This document shows positions 32,552 to 42,292 of a DNA stretch of 53,802 bases, in pieces. The translations under genes and the position numbers were made by a program. Source of the stretch: Lachnospiraceae bacterium Phil5 (GTDB lineage Bacteria; Bacillota; Clostridia; TANB77; CAG-508). The stretch is taken from contig NWBM01000002.1 in NCBI GenBank assembly GCA_002633185.1, forward strand, positions 91,838 through 145,639. Reading direction: 5' to 3'. How positions within the stretch are numbered: the first letter of the stretch is position 1; the number at the start of each line of letters is the position of its first letter. Under the pieces are notes generated by a model. That model saw nothing but the letters and a program-made list of their open reading frames with translations. It was not told where the DNA came from and did no database searches.

Positions 32552-35335
32552 ATGTCAAGATTATTAGTAGTAGATGGAAACAGCATAATGAACAGAGCAT
32601 TCTACGGAATTATGGGAAGCAAAATGCTTATGACTAAAGATGGAACATACACAAATGCTGTTTATGGATTTTTAGCAATTATTTTTAAGGTTTTAGATGA
32701 TTTAAAACCAGATTATATGGCTGTAGCCTTCGACTTAAAGGCACCAACAGCAAGACACAAAGCATTTGATGGATATAAAGCAAATAGACATGGCATGCCT
32801 GATGAACTTGCAGCTCAAATGCCTATAATTAAAGATGTTTTAAAAGCTATGAATATTACAATTATCGAAAAAGAAGGATATGAAGCAGATGATGTTCTTG
32901 GTACTTTAGCAAGAGTTGGAGAAAATGAAAAATTAGATGTAACTATCCTTTCAGGAGATAGAGATACATTTCAACTAGCAACAGATAAGGTTACAATAAG
33001 AATTCCAAGAACTAAAGCCGGAAAAACTGAGGAAGATGATTTTGACAGAAGCAAAGTTATAGAAACATATGGTGTAGAACCTAAACAATTAATTGAAGTT
33101 AAAGGATTAATGGGTGATACATCTGATAATATTCCTGGGGTTCCTGGTGTTGGAGAAAAAACTGCTTTAAATCTTATTAAAGAATATAAAACAATTGAAA
33201 ATTTGTATAAATGCCTAGATGAAGGAACTGCAACATCTGTTAAAGGAAAAATGAAAGAGAAAATTACAGAAAATAAAGAATTAGCTGAGCTTTCAAGGTT
33301 TTTAGGTACTATTAATGTTGAAGTTCCAATAGATGAAAAAATGGAAGATTTAAAGGTTAAAGAATGGAATAATGAAGAAGTTTTAAGCCTTTTTAAAGAG
33401 TTAAACTTTAACAGATTTATTGATAGATTTAGTCTAAGAACAGCCCAAGGAACTGGCCAAGGAACAAATCAAAATGAAGAAAAACAAGATAAACAATTAT
33501 TCAAAATTGTTGACATAGATATAAACAATCAAGAAGAAATAAACAAAGTTATTGGCATAGTTTCATTACAAAACAAGCTAATTTACTATTTCGGAAAAAA
33601 GCTTGAAAAAGATAGCAAAAATATAATAAAAAAAGAAATATATTCTATTAACATTTATAATGCTGAAACAAAAGAAGTTTATTATATAAAATCAAACATA
33701 ACTGGAATATTAGCTAAATTCAAAAATGTTTTTGAAGATAGATTTATTGAAAAATATGGGTATTCAATGAATGAAGACTACGTTAGCCTTATGGAAAATG
33801 GAGTTAAATTAGCTAATATTAAATATGATGCTGAAATTGCAGGATATGTATTAAATCCAACTAATAAAGTATCAATGAATAATATAGCTTCTGAATATTT
33901 GAATTTAGATATTGAAGAATATGTATTAAAAAATAAAGATGAAAAAGAGAACCAGGATTCAAATAATAAGCAAATAAATTTATTTGACCAAATGCAAGCA
34001 GATTCTTTAAGTCAAGTAGAAGAGGTAGATACAAACAAAACAAACAATGCTGTATATGCATACTGTATAGGAAATTTATATACACCTACAACAAAAAAAT
34101 TAGAAGAATATAATAGCTTAGATTTATTTAACAATATTGAAATGCCTCTAGTAGAGGTTTTAGCTCAAATGCAATGTAATGGAATGTATGTTGATAGACA
34201 AGAATTAATTGAAATGGGAGATAAGTTAAAAGCAAGTCTTGAAACATTAACTACAGAAATTCATGAGTTAGCAGGAGAAGATTTCAATATTAATTCAACA
34301 CAACAATTAGGTAAGATTTTGTTTGAAAAATTACAACTTCCAGTTATTAAGAAAACAAAAACAGGGTATTCAACAGATGTAGACATTTTAGAAAAACTAA
34401 AAGATAAACATCCAATTATAGATAAAATATTGGAATATAGAAGTTTAATGAAGCTTAATTCAACTTATGTTGAAGGCTTACTTCCATATATAAATGAAAA
34501 AACAGGAAGGATACATTCATTCTTCCATCAAACAATAACAGCAACAGGTAGAATAAGTTCAACAGAGCCAAATCTTCAAAATATACCTACAAGAATTGAA
34601 CTTGGAAAACAATTAAGAAAAGTGTTTAAACCTGCAGATGGTTATGTTTATATAGATGCAGATTATTCACAAATTGAATTGCGTGTATTAGCTCATATTT
34701 CAAAGGACGAAAATATGATGCAAGCGTTCTTACATGATGAGGATATCCATAAGCAAGCAGCATCAAAGGTTTTAGGTATTCCAATTAATGAAGTAACAAA
34801 AGAACAACGTTCATCAGCAAAGGCTGTTAACTTTGGAATTGTATATGGAATAAGTGAATTCGGTTTAGCAGAGCAATTAGGAATAACAAGAAAAGCTGCG
34901 CAAGAATATATAAATCAATATTTGGAAAAATATAGTGGAATTAAAAACTTTATGTCTAGTATAGTAGAAGAAGCTAAGAAACAAGGATATGTTGAAACAT
35001 TATTCCACAGAAGAAGGTATATTCCAGAGCTTTCTTCAAATAATTATATGGTAAGACAATTTGGAGCACGTGCTGCAATGAACACTCCAATTCAAGGAAC
35101 TGCAGCAGATATAATGAAAATTGCAATGATAAACGTGTATAAAAAATTAAAGGAAAATAATATTGATTGCAAGATTGTACTTCAAGTTCACGATGAACTT
35201 ATATTAGAATGTAACATTAACGATAAAGAAAAAGCTACTGAAATTTTAAAACAAAACATGGAATCGGCAATTAAAATGGATGTTCCTTTAAAAGTTGAAA
35301 CATCAGAAGCATCAAATTGGTATGAAGCAAAATAA
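32552..35335 (+). CDS. polA: DNA polymerase I
   Basis: The 927-residue protein starts with a 5'-nuclease domain (DGNSIMNRAFYG, SGDRDTFQL, GLMGDTSDNIPGVPGVG; residues 1-290). It ends with a family A polymerase: motif A DADYSQIELR, motif B RSSAKAVNFGIVYG and motif C QVHDELILE. The middle domain (about 305-530) lacks the acidic residues of an active 3'-5' exonuclease: it begins KIVDIDINNQEEIN where D-x-E would be expected, so proofreading is probably absent, as in many Firmicutes. The enzyme fills gaps in repair and removes RNA primers. ACAAAGGAGATTATAAA gives a strong start. Confidence 0.96.
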   Translation: MSRLLVVDGNSIMNRAFYGIMGSKMLMTKDGTYTNAVYGFLAIIFKVLDDLKPDYMAVAFDLKAPTARHKAFDGYKANRHGMPDELAAQMPIIKDVLKAMNITIIEKEGYEADDVLGTLARVGENEKLDVTILSGDRDTFQLATDKVTIRIPRTKAGKTEEDDFDRSKVIETYGVEPKQLIEVKGLMGDTSDNIPGVPGVGEKTALNLIKEYKTIENLYKCLDEGTATSVKGKMKEKITENKELAELSRFLGTINVEVPIDEKMEDLKVKEWNNEEVLSLFKELNFNRFIDRFSLRTAQGTGQGTNQNEEKQDKQLFKIVDIDINNQEEINKVIGIVSLQNKLIYYFGKKLEKDSKNIIKKEIYSINIYNAETKEVYYIKSNITGILAKFKNVFEDRFIEKYGYSMNEDYVSLMENGVKLANIKYDAEIAGYVLNPTNKVSMNNIASEYLNLDIEEYVLKNKDEKENQDSNNKQINLFDQMQADSLSQVEEVDTNKTNNAVYAYCIGNLYTPTTKKLEEYNSLDLFNNIEMPLVEVLAQMQCNGMYVDRQELIEMGDKLKASLETLTTEIHELAGEDFNINSTQQLGKILFEKLQLPVIKKTKTGYSTDVDILEKLKDKHPIIDKILEYRSLMKLNSTYVEGLLPYINEKTGRIHSFFHQTITATGRISSTEPNLQNIPTRIELGKQLRKVFKPADGYVYIDADYSQIELRVLAHISKDENMMQAFLHDEDIHKQAASKVLGIPINEVTKEQRSSAKAVNFGIVYGISEFGLAEQLGITRKAAQEYINQYLEKYSGIKNFMSSIVEEAKKQGYVETLFHRRRYIPELSSNNYMVRQFGARAAMNTPIQGTAADIMKIAMINVYKKLKENNIDCKIVLQVHDELILECNINDKEKATEILKQNMESAIKMDVPLKVETSEASNWYEAK

Positions 35336-35374
35336 CCCAAGCATCGATATTATAAGCACAAAGGAGAATTGCCT

Positions 35375-35944
35375 ATGCAAAAAAAATTTGCAAGACGAAT
35401 TACAATTATATTAGCAATAATTTTATTGTTAATTATATTGTTCAGAGTAATGAATGTTCAGAATTATGTTTTGAAAAAAATATATAAACAAGAATATTCT
35501 GAATATGTAAATAAATATGCAGAAATGTATAATATAGACCCACTATGGATTTATGCAATAATAAAGGTTGAAAGTAATTTCAATAAAGAGGCAAAATCAA
35601 ATAGTGGGGCAAAAGGATTAATGCAATTAATGGACACAACAGCATCTGAATTGTCGAAAAAAGTCGGAATAGAGGATTTCAAAAGTGACATGTTGTTTGA
35701 TCCAGAAATAAATATAATGCTTGGAACAAAATATTTTAATGATTTACTAACGAAATACAATGGAAACTATTATCTAGCAATAGCCGCATATAATGGAGGA
35801 ATAGGAAATGTAGATATGTGGCTTGAAAAAGAAGTAATATCACAAGACGGCTCAAACATAGAGAACATACCATATAAAGAAACGAATATATATGTGCGAA
35901 AAACAATAAAAAGTTATTCGATGTATAAAGAATTATGGGGGTAG
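35375..35944 (+). CDS. Membrane-anchored lytic transglycosylase (SLT domain)
   Basis: AAGGAG is eight bases from the ATG at 35375; a TTG six bases earlier is too close to it. The 189-residue protein has an N-terminal membrane anchor (about residues 9-28) and an SLT domain: catalytic Glu in IKVESNFNKEA, GAKGLMQLM, and AIAAYNGG. It should cleave the glycan strand of peptidoglycan at the outer face of the membrane. It is the last gene of the polA unit. The stop codon is inside a bidirectional terminator that also serves the convergent gene. Confidence 0.92.
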   Translation: MQKKFARRITIILAIILLLIILFRVMNVQNYVLKKIYKQEYSEYVNKYAEMYNIDPLWIYAIIKVESNFNKEAKSNSGAKGLMQLMDTTASELSKKVGIEDFKSDMLFDPEINIMLGTKYFNDLLTKYNGNYYLAIAAYNGGIGNVDMWLEKEVISQDGSNIENIPYKETNIYVRKTIKSYSMYKELWG

Positions 35945-35976
35945 ATTTTTTGGAGGTGTCCCAAAAAATCTACCCC
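35938..35976. terminator. Bidirectional terminator built on the GGAGGTGTCCC repeat
   Basis: A perfect 16-bp stem (GGGGTAGATTTTTTGG and its complement, loop AGGTGTC) covers the stop of the transglycosylase. The inner half is the same as in the 4810-4846 terminator; the outer half is different but still complementary. Confidence 0.85.
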
Positions 35977-35981
35977 AAAAA

Positions 35982-38042
35982 CTATTTAATTGTAACAGTA
36001 TATCCTGTTTCTTCAAGATCTTTCTTTAATGTATCTTTTTTTAGATCCTCTTTTGAAAGTTCTTCTTGTTTTATAAATGAATCAATATCCATTTTTATTA
36101 CAATTTTTTTACCATCTTGAGAAATGTCGTAATCTTTTAAACTATCGTCATTAGCCATTTTTAATGCTGTTAGAATAGTTGTTGCTGTTTTTTCGTCATT
36201 AAATTCCATTGCCATAGTAGCTGAAACGGCAGTTCCATTTTTGTATCCCACTTCAATTATTTGTATATATTTTCCCATTGCTTCATCTGTTTCTTCTTTT
36301 TTAGCTATAAGTTTTTCGTCTGTTGAAACTGATGATTTTGGTGTTGTTGTAGTGGTTGTTGGTGTCTTTGTTATTCCAGAAATTGTTGGAATAGTAGCTG
36401 TTGTGGTTGTAGTTTTTTGGGTTGAATATATATCTTCAGCTTTAATATTAATTCCTAATAATTTTAATCTTGCTGGTAAAACTTCAGATGCTTTCTTCAT
36501 TATATCTTCAATTAATTTACTTTGTTCTTTTGAATCTAGTTTAAAAATATCAACTGAATTGTCAGAAGATAGAGAAGGTATTGAAACATCAGCTGTATAA
36601 TCTATAGTACCTTCAGCTTTTAATTTAATTGATTCTTTTCCGAATTTTGCATCTAATGAGTATAATACTTCAACTGGTTCTTTCTTGTAATTTCCTTTTG
36701 ATGAAAATTCCATACTTGCTTCTACATTTAATATTGGAACATTAACTTTTAAGTATAATTTTGATTCGTGTTTTTTGTTAATAAATTCATAATCAATTGT
36801 TCCAAATTTAATTGATTTATATTCTACAGTTAAAGTTCCTTTTCTTTCTTCTTTAGATTTTTTGCTGTATTCATCTGTAATTACAACACTATTGCTTTCT
36901 CCTGGAAGGAAAGTATAAATATCTTTCTTTTTACCATATTCTATTGATAAGAAAGTATTTGTGTCATAAATATCTTTCATGTCTTTAACATAATTTACTT
37001 CTAATCTTACAGGTTTATTCCATTTTGAATATACTACTATTTGAATTCCTTGGTCATCCATGTCTTTTAATTTTTTTGCTGATGTTAATTCATCACCATA
37101 TGCAGAATATTCAAGTTGTTCCATTAAAGAATCCATAACTAGTTCTACAATTTTTTTAGAATCGTTTGCTTCAATTTTGTCTTCACCTATAGCATCTAAA
37201 AGTATATTTGCTTTTTCTGCTATAAGTTTTGATGTTGTTTCATCATCTTTAATTGTTTTTGTTAAGCTTTCTATTAATTCGTAAGTTTCTTTACCAGATA
37301 ATGTTAGGTAATATCCGGTAGCTCTAACATCTTTTCCATCAACTTTAACTTTTACGTTTCCTTTTTTAGTATAGTTGTCTTTGTCAATTGAATTTTCAAT
37401 TGCTTTTGAATAAGCTTTTTCTAGTGATTTTAAATCATCTTTAGAAATATAGATTAAATCATATGGATTAATTTGTTCTAACTTTTCCATTAATTTTGAG
37501 TAATCTGGAGAAGCAATAACGCTATTTGTTGATGTTTTAACGCCACTTTTTTCAGCAGTTTTAAATAAGTCATTTAGTGAAACGGCTAAATATTTGTCGT
37601 ATAAATCTTTTGAACCGATTGCTACTTTCTCTTTATTGGTTATAACATCTAATTGAATTACTTCTTCATCTTGTGAATTTAAAGTTATTTTAACTTGATT
37701 CTCCTTAGAATCTGGCTTACGATTTGTTTCTAAAACAATTTTACTATTGTTTATAGTTTTTTGAACATCCTTGTCTAGCTCAGAAATATTAAGTTCTGCT
37801 GAAACATTCATTTTACTTGTGAATGGCTTATTATAAATATCTTTATATTCATCTAAGAAATCTGCATAATCTGTAACTTTAACTTTTTCCAAGCCAAGAG
37901 CTTTTTGTACTTGTTTTGTCCATGCTTTACGTGTTGGCTTTAATAAATCGAAAACACCACCGAAAAACAATCCTGCAACTGTTGCTCCAAGTACAACTAA
38001 TACAGCTACAATAGCTATAATAATTTTAACTGATTTTTTCAT
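35982..38042 (-). CDS. Large membrane-anchored extracellular protein of unknown function (686 aa)
   Basis: I do not recognise a named family. The N-terminus (residues 5-30) is a membrane anchor or signal segment, MKKSVKIIIAIVAVLVVLGA and beyond. The remaining 650 residues are extracytoplasmic, beta-rich and Lys/Asp rich. They resemble bacterial lipoprotein-like proteins that measure or bind wall components, but without a lipobox cysteine. A Thr-rich linker lies at about residues 573-602. The last 80 residues form a separate acidic segment. TAAGGGGGA precedes the ATG. The gene is a single unit converging on the transglycosylase gene. Confidence 0.65.
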   Translation of the reverse strand: MKKSVKIIIAIVAVLVVLGATVAGLFFGGVFDLLKPTRKAWTKQVQKALGLEKVKVTDYADFLDEYKDIYNKPFTSKMNVSAELNISELDKDVQKTINNSKIVLETNRKPDSKENQVKITLNSQDEEVIQLDVITNKEKVAIGSKDLYDKYLAVSLNDLFKTAEKSGVKTSTNSVIASPDYSKLMEKLEQINPYDLIYISKDDLKSLEKAYSKAIENSIDKDNYTKKGNVKVKVDGKDVRATGYYLTLSGKETYELIESLTKTIKDDETTSKLIAEKANILLDAIGEDKIEANDSKKIVELVMDSLMEQLEYSAYGDELTSAKKLKDMDDQGIQIVVYSKWNKPVRLEVNYVKDMKDIYDTNTFLSIEYGKKKDIYTFLPGESNSVVITDEYSKKSKEERKGTLTVEYKSIKFGTIDYEFINKKHESKLYLKVNVPILNVEASMEFSSKGNYKKEPVEVLYSLDAKFGKESIKLKAEGTIDYTADVSIPSLSSDNSVDIFKLDSKEQSKLIEDIMKKASEVLPARLKLLGINIKAEDIYSTQKTTTTTATIPTISGITKTPTTTTTTPKSSVSTDEKLIAKKEETDEAMGKYIQIIEVGYKNGTAVSATMAMEFNDEKTATTILTALKMANDDSLKDYDISQDGKKIVIKMDIDSFIKQEELSKEDLKKDTLKKDLEETGYTVTIK

Positions 38043-38132
38043 TTAAAAATCCCCCTTAAAAAATTTATAATTATACTTTTATATTATTTCACAAATTGGA
38101 AGAAAATACAAGATATTTTTTGAAAAAATCTA

Positions 38133-38161
38133 TTGACATACCAAGGGTTTAATGATAATAA
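38133..38161 (+). promoter_or_regulatory. Promoter of sigH
   Basis: TTGACA, 17 bases, TAATAA. Confidence 0.7.
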
Positions 38162-38205
38162 TAGTGTTGTCTGGATATAACATCAGCAGGAGGAATTAAA
38201 GAAAA

Positions 38206-38847
38206 ATGTCTAATGCAAACTTAGAAAAAAGCATAGAAAATTTTAATGAGTTAAAAGATGAAGAAATTGTTAAATTAGCAAAGAGTGGAGAAGAAGCTGC
38301 CTTAGATTACATAATTAATAAATATAAAGATACTGTAAACATGAAAGTTGGAAAGTATTTTATGATTGGGGCAGAACGAGAAGACATAGTTCAAGAGGGA
38401 TTAATTGGATTATATAAGGCAGTAAAAAACTTTGATACCGAAAATGAGAATTCTTCTTTTAAAACATTTGCTAATATTTGTATTGAAAGACAATTAATTA
38501 CTGCAATTAAAACATCTAATAGGCAAAAACACATGCCACTTAATTCATATTTATCTCTTAACATGTCAGCATATGAAGATGATGAAACTGACACTGTTAT
38601 TGATGTGCTAGATTCAAATACAACAGAAGATCCATTAGACACTATTACAAAAAAAGAATATTATTTTGCTGTAGAAGAGGCAATTGATAAATCTTTAAGT
38701 GATTTTGAAAAAAAGGTTTTAAATAGATTTGCTCAAGGTGAATCATATGTTCAGATTGCTGAAAAGTTAAATACTCCTGTTAAATCTGTAGACAATGCAA
38801 TTCAAAGGATACGCAAAAAAGCTATTCGTAATATTGCTGAAAATTGA
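38206..38847 (+). CDS. sigH: RNA polymerase sigma factor SigH
   Basis: The 213-residue sigma-70 family protein aligns well with SigH of Firmicutes, the sigma factor of the transition state and early sporulation. Region 2 has AEREDIVQEGLIGLYKAV and the -10 recognition segment SSFKTFANICIERQ followed by TAIKTSNRQKHMPLNSYLSL. Region 4 forms the C-terminal helix-turn-helix: FAQGESYVQIAEKLNTPVKS. AGCAGGAGGAATTAAAG is the ribosome binding site. A tRNA-Thr gene lies 35 bases downstream with no terminator between, so read-through is possible. Confidence 0.93.
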   Translation: MSNANLEKSIENFNELKDEEIVKLAKSGEEAALDYIINKYKDTVNMKVGKYFMIGAEREDIVQEGLIGLYKAVKNFDTENENSSFKTFANICIERQLITAIKTSNRQKHMPLNSYLSLNMSAYEDDETDTVIDVLDSNTTEDPLDTITKKEYYFAVEEAIDKSLSDFEKKVLNRFAQGESYVQIAEKLNTPVKSVDNAIQRIRKKAIRNIAEN

Positions 38848-38882
38848 TTTTTAACAACATTGTTTTTTAACAGCAGAAAATT

Positions 38883-38958
38883 GCTTGCATAGCTCAGTCG
38901 GTAGAGTGCCACCTTGGTAAGGTGGAGGTCACGGGTTCGATTCCCGTTGTAAGCTCCA
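38883..38958 (+). tRNA. tRNA-Thr(GGU)
   Basis: A 76-base cloverleaf: acceptor GCTTGCA/TGTAAGC, anticodon stem CCACC/GGTGG with loop TTGGTAA, T arm ACGGG/CCCGT, and encoded CCA. Anticodon GGT reads ACC and ACU. Confidence 0.96.
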
Positions 38959-38994
38959 ACTTATGATAAAAATGCGAAGAAATTTATACATATT

Positions 38995-39024
38995 TTGACA
39001 ACGTGAGGATATTATTGCTATAAT
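38995..39024 (+). promoter_or_regulatory. Promoter of the L,D-transpeptidase gene
   Basis: TTGACA, 18 bases, TATAAT. Confidence 0.75.
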
Positions 39025-39057
39025 AGATTCGCTATAAAAAGAGGAGTTTTGTTTATA

Positions 39058-40404
39058 ATGGAAGAAAATATTAAGATGAATAATAAGAAAAAAGCTATAA
39101 TTATTACAGTGGTATCAATTATAGCTGTTTTGATTATAGGACTTGCAATAGGTGTTAGTGCAGGTTACATAGTTAACAAGAACAATAAAAAAGTTAATAC
39201 AAATGCACAGCAAATAAGTACTGGGAAAAATGATAATTCTAATTTGAATGATGAATACATTGTTTTAGTAGATGATACAATTCCTAATACAGTTGATGAT
39301 GAAAATGCATTAGATGCATCTCTTGTAGATGAAAATGCTAAATTACAAGAAGAGCAAAAAGAACAAGAAAAGAATTCAGATGAAGCAAGTAAAAAGGCTG
39401 AAGAAGAAGCAAAGAAAAAGACTGAAGAGGCAAAGAAAAAAACGGAAGAAACAAAAAAGAAGGAAGAGATACAAAAAACAACTGTTACAAGCAATGCAAA
39501 TAATGGAATTCCATATTATATAAAAGTAAATTATATTGCTAATACAGTTACAATATATGGAAAAGATAGTAATGGAAATTACACAGTTCCTGTTAAAGCA
39601 ATGATATGTTCAACAGGTGCGAATACTTCAATTTATAATAATGGAACATATAAAACTTTAGGAAAATCTAGATGGGGACAATTAATTGGACCTGTTTGGG
39701 GGCAATATTGTACTAGAATATTTGGAGGAGTTTTATTTCATTCTGTTCCATATTTAAAACAAAATGATAATTCAACGCTTGAATACTGGGAATATGATAG
39801 GCTTGGTCAGAATAGATCACTTGGTTGTATTCGCTTAACGGTTGCAGATGCAAAATGGATTTACAATAATTGTCCTGTTGGTACATCTGTACAATTTTAC
39901 GGATCATCAAACCCAGGGCCGCTTGGAAAACCATCTGCATCTAAAGTTAGTTGGGCAGGAGATCCATATAGAGGATGGGATCCAACAGACCCAGATCCAA
40001 ACAATCCATGGAAAACAAAGGCTCAGGAAGATGCTAAAAAGAAGGCAGAAGAGGAAGCGGCTGCAAAGAAAAAAGCGGAAGAGGAAGCAGCAGCTAAGAA
40101 GAAAGCTGAGGAAGAAGCCGCAGCAAAGAAAAAGGCGGAAGAGGAAGCGGCAGCTAAGAAGAAAGCCGAGGAAGAAGCTACGGCAAAGAAAAAGGCGGAA
40201 GAGGAAGCGGCAGCTAAGAAGAAAGCCGAGGAAGAAGCCACGGCAAAGAAAAAAGCCGAGGAAGAGGCTGCAGCCAAGAAAAAAGCTGAAGAAGAAGCTA
40301 AAAATAAATCACAAAATACTACAAAAAATGAAACAAAAATCACAAATACTACAAATACCACAAAAACAACGAATACAACAAATACAGTAAATAAAACAAA
40401 CTAA
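39058..40404 (+). CDS. Membrane-anchored L,D-transpeptidase with coiled-coil repeats
   Basis: The ATG at 39058 is preferred over the TTG at 39049, which is only two bases from GAGGAG. The 448-residue protein has an N-terminal anchor (about 10-38), an acidic linker and charged coiled-coil (about 95-145), and a YkuD domain (about 148-290) with FHSVPY and the catalytic SLGCIRL. After it come nine 10-residue repeats of KKKAEEEAAA type and an Asn/Thr-rich tail. The enzyme makes 3-3 crosslinks in peptidoglycan or attaches proteins to it. The repeat region would form a long helix that could reach across the wall. Confidence 0.9.
   Translation: MEENIKMNNKKKAIIITVVSIIAVLIIGLAIGVSAGYIVNKNNKKVNTNAQQISTGKNDNSNLNDEYIVLVDDTIPNTVDDENALDASLVDENAKLQEEQKEQEKNSDEASKKAEEEAKKKTEEAKKKTEETKKKEEIQKTTVTSNANNGIPYYIKVNYIANTVTIYGKDSNGNYTVPVKAMICSTGANTSIYNNGTYKTLGKSRWGQLIGPVWGQYCTRIFGGVLFHSVPYLKQNDNSTLEYWEYDRLGQNRSLGCIRLTVADAKWIYNNCPVGTSVQFYGSSNPGPLGKPSASKVSWAGDPYRGWDPTDPDPNNPWKTKAQEDAKKKAEEEAAAKKKAEEEAAAKKKAEEEAAAKKKAEEEAAAKKKAEEEATAKKKAEEEAAAKKKAEEEATAKKKAEEEAAAKKKAEEEAKNKSQNTTKNETKITNTTNTTKTTNTTNTVNKTN
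40036..40305 (+). repeat. Nine 30-base tandem repeats inside the L,D-transpeptidase gene
   Basis: Each unit encodes KKKAEEEAAA or a near variant. In the inner part the synonymous codons alternate, so the DNA repeat is effectively 60 bases long, copied more than once. Confidence 0.9.
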
Positions 40405-40410
40405 AGACAA

Positions 40411-40466
40411 TTCCCTGCTCTAAATATAGGGCAGGGAAAAAAATGGTACAATTGGGGACGTGTCCC
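40411..40466. repeat. Hairpin and GGGGACGTGTCCC palindrome before ychF
   Basis: TTCCCTGCTCT pairs with AGGGCAGGGAA (one wobble) but is followed by A-runs rather than T-runs. GGGAC-GT-GTCCC lies at about 40454-40466, a relative of the dispersed repeat. Confidence 0.6.
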
Positions 40467-40493
40467 TAATGGCAAAGAAAGGAAGTAGATATT

Positions 40494-41585
40494 ATGAAAA
40501 TAGGTATAGTAGGGTTACCTAATGTAGGAAAAAGTACATTATTTAACGCAATAACAAATGCTGGCGCAGAATGTGCAAACTATCCATTCTGTACAATAGA
40601 GCCAAATGTTGGTGTGGTACCAGTTCCAGATGAAAGATTAGATGAATTAGCAAAAATTTATAATCCAGAAAAAGTAACTCACGCTGTTATTGAATTTGTT
40701 GATATAGCAGGCTTGGTAAGAGGAGCAAGTAAAGGTGAAGGGCTAGGAAACAAGTTTCTATCACATATAAGAGAAGTGGATAGCATTTGCCAAGTTGTAA
40801 GATGTTTCGAAAATCCAAATGTTGTTCATGTTGATGGTTCAATAGATCCTTTAAGAGATATTGAAACTATCAATTTAGAGCTTATTTTCGCAGATATAGA
40901 AACACTTGATAAAAGATTAGATAGAGCTAAAATTAAATTAAAAGCAGATAAAAAAGCTCAAGTGGAGATTGATGTATTACAAAAACTAAAATCAGCATTA
41001 GAAGCTGGAAAATGTGCTAGAACAGTTGAATTAAATGAAGAAGAGGAAGAATTAATAAAAGATACATTCTTATTAACAAGAAAGCCAAGCTTATATATAG
41101 CGAATGTATCTGAAGAACAATTAGAAAATCCAGAACAAGATGAAAATGTTAAAAAAGTAATAGAATATGCTAAAACAGAAAATGCACAAGTAATACCACT
41201 TTGTATCAAAATAGAAGAAGAGCTTGCATCACTTGAAGGAGATGACAAAAAAGAAATGCTTGAAGCATTGGGATTAACAGAATCTGGCTTAGATAAAGTT
41301 ATTAAAGCAAGTTATGATTTATTAGGATTAATGTCATTCTTAACAGCAGGTGAACCAGAAGTACGTGCATGGACAATAAAAAAAGGAACAAAAGCACCAC
41401 AAGCTGCTGGAAAAATCCACTCAGATATAGAAAGAGGCTTCATTAGAGCTGAAATTGTAACATATGACGATATAATAAGAGAAGGTTCAATGGTTGCATG
41501 CAAAGAAAAAGGATTAGTTCGTTCTGAAGGAAAAGAATATATAATGAAAGATGGAGATATTGTTTTATTCAGATTTAATGTATAG
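40494..41585 (+). CDS. ychF: YchF/OLA1-type GTPase-like ATPase
   Basis: The 363-residue length and all motifs fit YchF: P-loop GLPNVGKSTLFNA, YPFCTIEPNVGVV, DIAGLVRGASKGEGLGNKFL, and a C-terminal TGS domain with GEPEVRAW and SEGKEYIMKDGDIVLFRFNV. YchF binds ATP in preference to GTP, interacts with ribosomes, and is thought to act in stress responses. AAAGGAAGTAGATATT is the ribosome binding site. The stretch before the gene has repeat elements instead of a clear promoter, so it may be transcribed from further upstream. Confidence 0.96.
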   Translation: MKIGIVGLPNVGKSTLFNAITNAGAECANYPFCTIEPNVGVVPVPDERLDELAKIYNPEKVTHAVIEFVDIAGLVRGASKGEGLGNKFLSHIREVDSICQVVRCFENPNVVHVDGSIDPLRDIETINLELIFADIETLDKRLDRAKIKLKADKKAQVEIDVLQKLKSALEAGKCARTVELNEEEEELIKDTFLLTRKPSLYIANVSEEQLENPEQDENVKKVIEYAKTENAQVIPLCIKIEEELASLEGDDKKEMLEALGLTESGLDKVIKASYDLLGLMSFLTAGEPEVRAWTIKKGTKAPQAAGKIHSDIERGFIRAEIVTYDDIIREGSMVACKEKGLVRSEGKEYIMKDGDIVLFRFNV

Positions 41586-41611
41586 AGTGACAATTTTTTT
41601 TACAAAAAATC

Positions 41612-41640
41612 TTGCAATAAAAAATATTTAGTGATAGAAT
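41612..41640 (+). promoter_or_regulatory. Promoter of the sortase operon
   Basis: TTGCAA, 17 bases, TAGAAT. Confidence 0.6.
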
Positions 41641-41713
41641 AAACCCAAATTGAAATACACAATTAATTAAAAGCATGTTAAATGCAAAAGAAAAAGAAAG
41701 GATGATTAAAGTT

Positions 41714-42292
41714 ATGAAAAAAGTATTTTCAACATTATTAATAGCATTAGTAGCAATGTTAATGCTAGGAACAGTTTCAATGGCAACAACAGAAGCTGAA
41801 TTAGAGGAGTATTTATACAGTGTACACGAAATTGGAGGAGCAAAAGTTAAAATTCGTGATACAGACAAAGTTAAATTAGAAAAATTCTTTAAAGAGAATG
41901 ATGTAACAGATGCTCAAGCAACAGAAGTTAAAGGCATAATCGAAAATGCACTTAAATTAATGAATGATGATGGAGCTGCTTCACCAGAAAAATTAAGCAC
42001 AGTAGAAAAGAAACAACAATTATTAGAATATTCTAGAAAAGTTGCATCAATATTAGGATACACAGTATCTTATGATGGAACAGAAAAAAGATTGGATGTA
42101 TATAAAGATGGAACACAAGTTGATTCTTTATATTGGGGTGTTTATGTTGATGAAAATGGAAACGCAGTTTCTACAACAGAACCACAATTAGCAAAAACAG
42201 GTTCAACAAATTATATTTATGCTATTGCAGCAGGTGTAGTATTAATTGCCGGTATTGCATATGTAGTAGCAAGAAAGAAAGCTAATGCATAA
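41714..42292 (+). CDS. Secreted sortase substrate with LAKTG sorting signal
   Basis: The ATG at 41714 is preferred (AAAGGA 11 bases before; the earlier in-frame ATG codons lack a ribosome binding site). The 192-residue protein has a signal peptide (MKKVFSTLLIALVAMLMLG, cleavage near SMA), a helical acidic domain, and a C-terminal sorting signal: LAKTG, a hydrophobic segment, and a KK-rich tail (RKKANA). The next gene, overlapping by eight bases, is a sortase, so this is very likely its dedicated substrate. The main domain has no family I recognise. Confidence 0.8.
   Translation: MKKVFSTLLIALVAMLMLGTVSMATTEAELEEYLYSVHEIGGAKVKIRDTDKVKLEKFFKENDVTDAQATEVKGIIENALKLMNDDGAASPEKLSTVEKKQQLLEYSRKVASILGYTVSYDGTEKRLDVYKDGTQVDSLYWGVYVDENGNAVSTTEPQLAKTGSTNYIYAIAAGVVLIAGIAYVVARKKANA

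Noticed and set aside
40023..40361. Minus-strand reading frame of 112 codons
   Set aside because: It is a shadow of the tandem repeat in the L,D-transpeptidase gene, giving a low-complexity Ala/Ser/Phe product.
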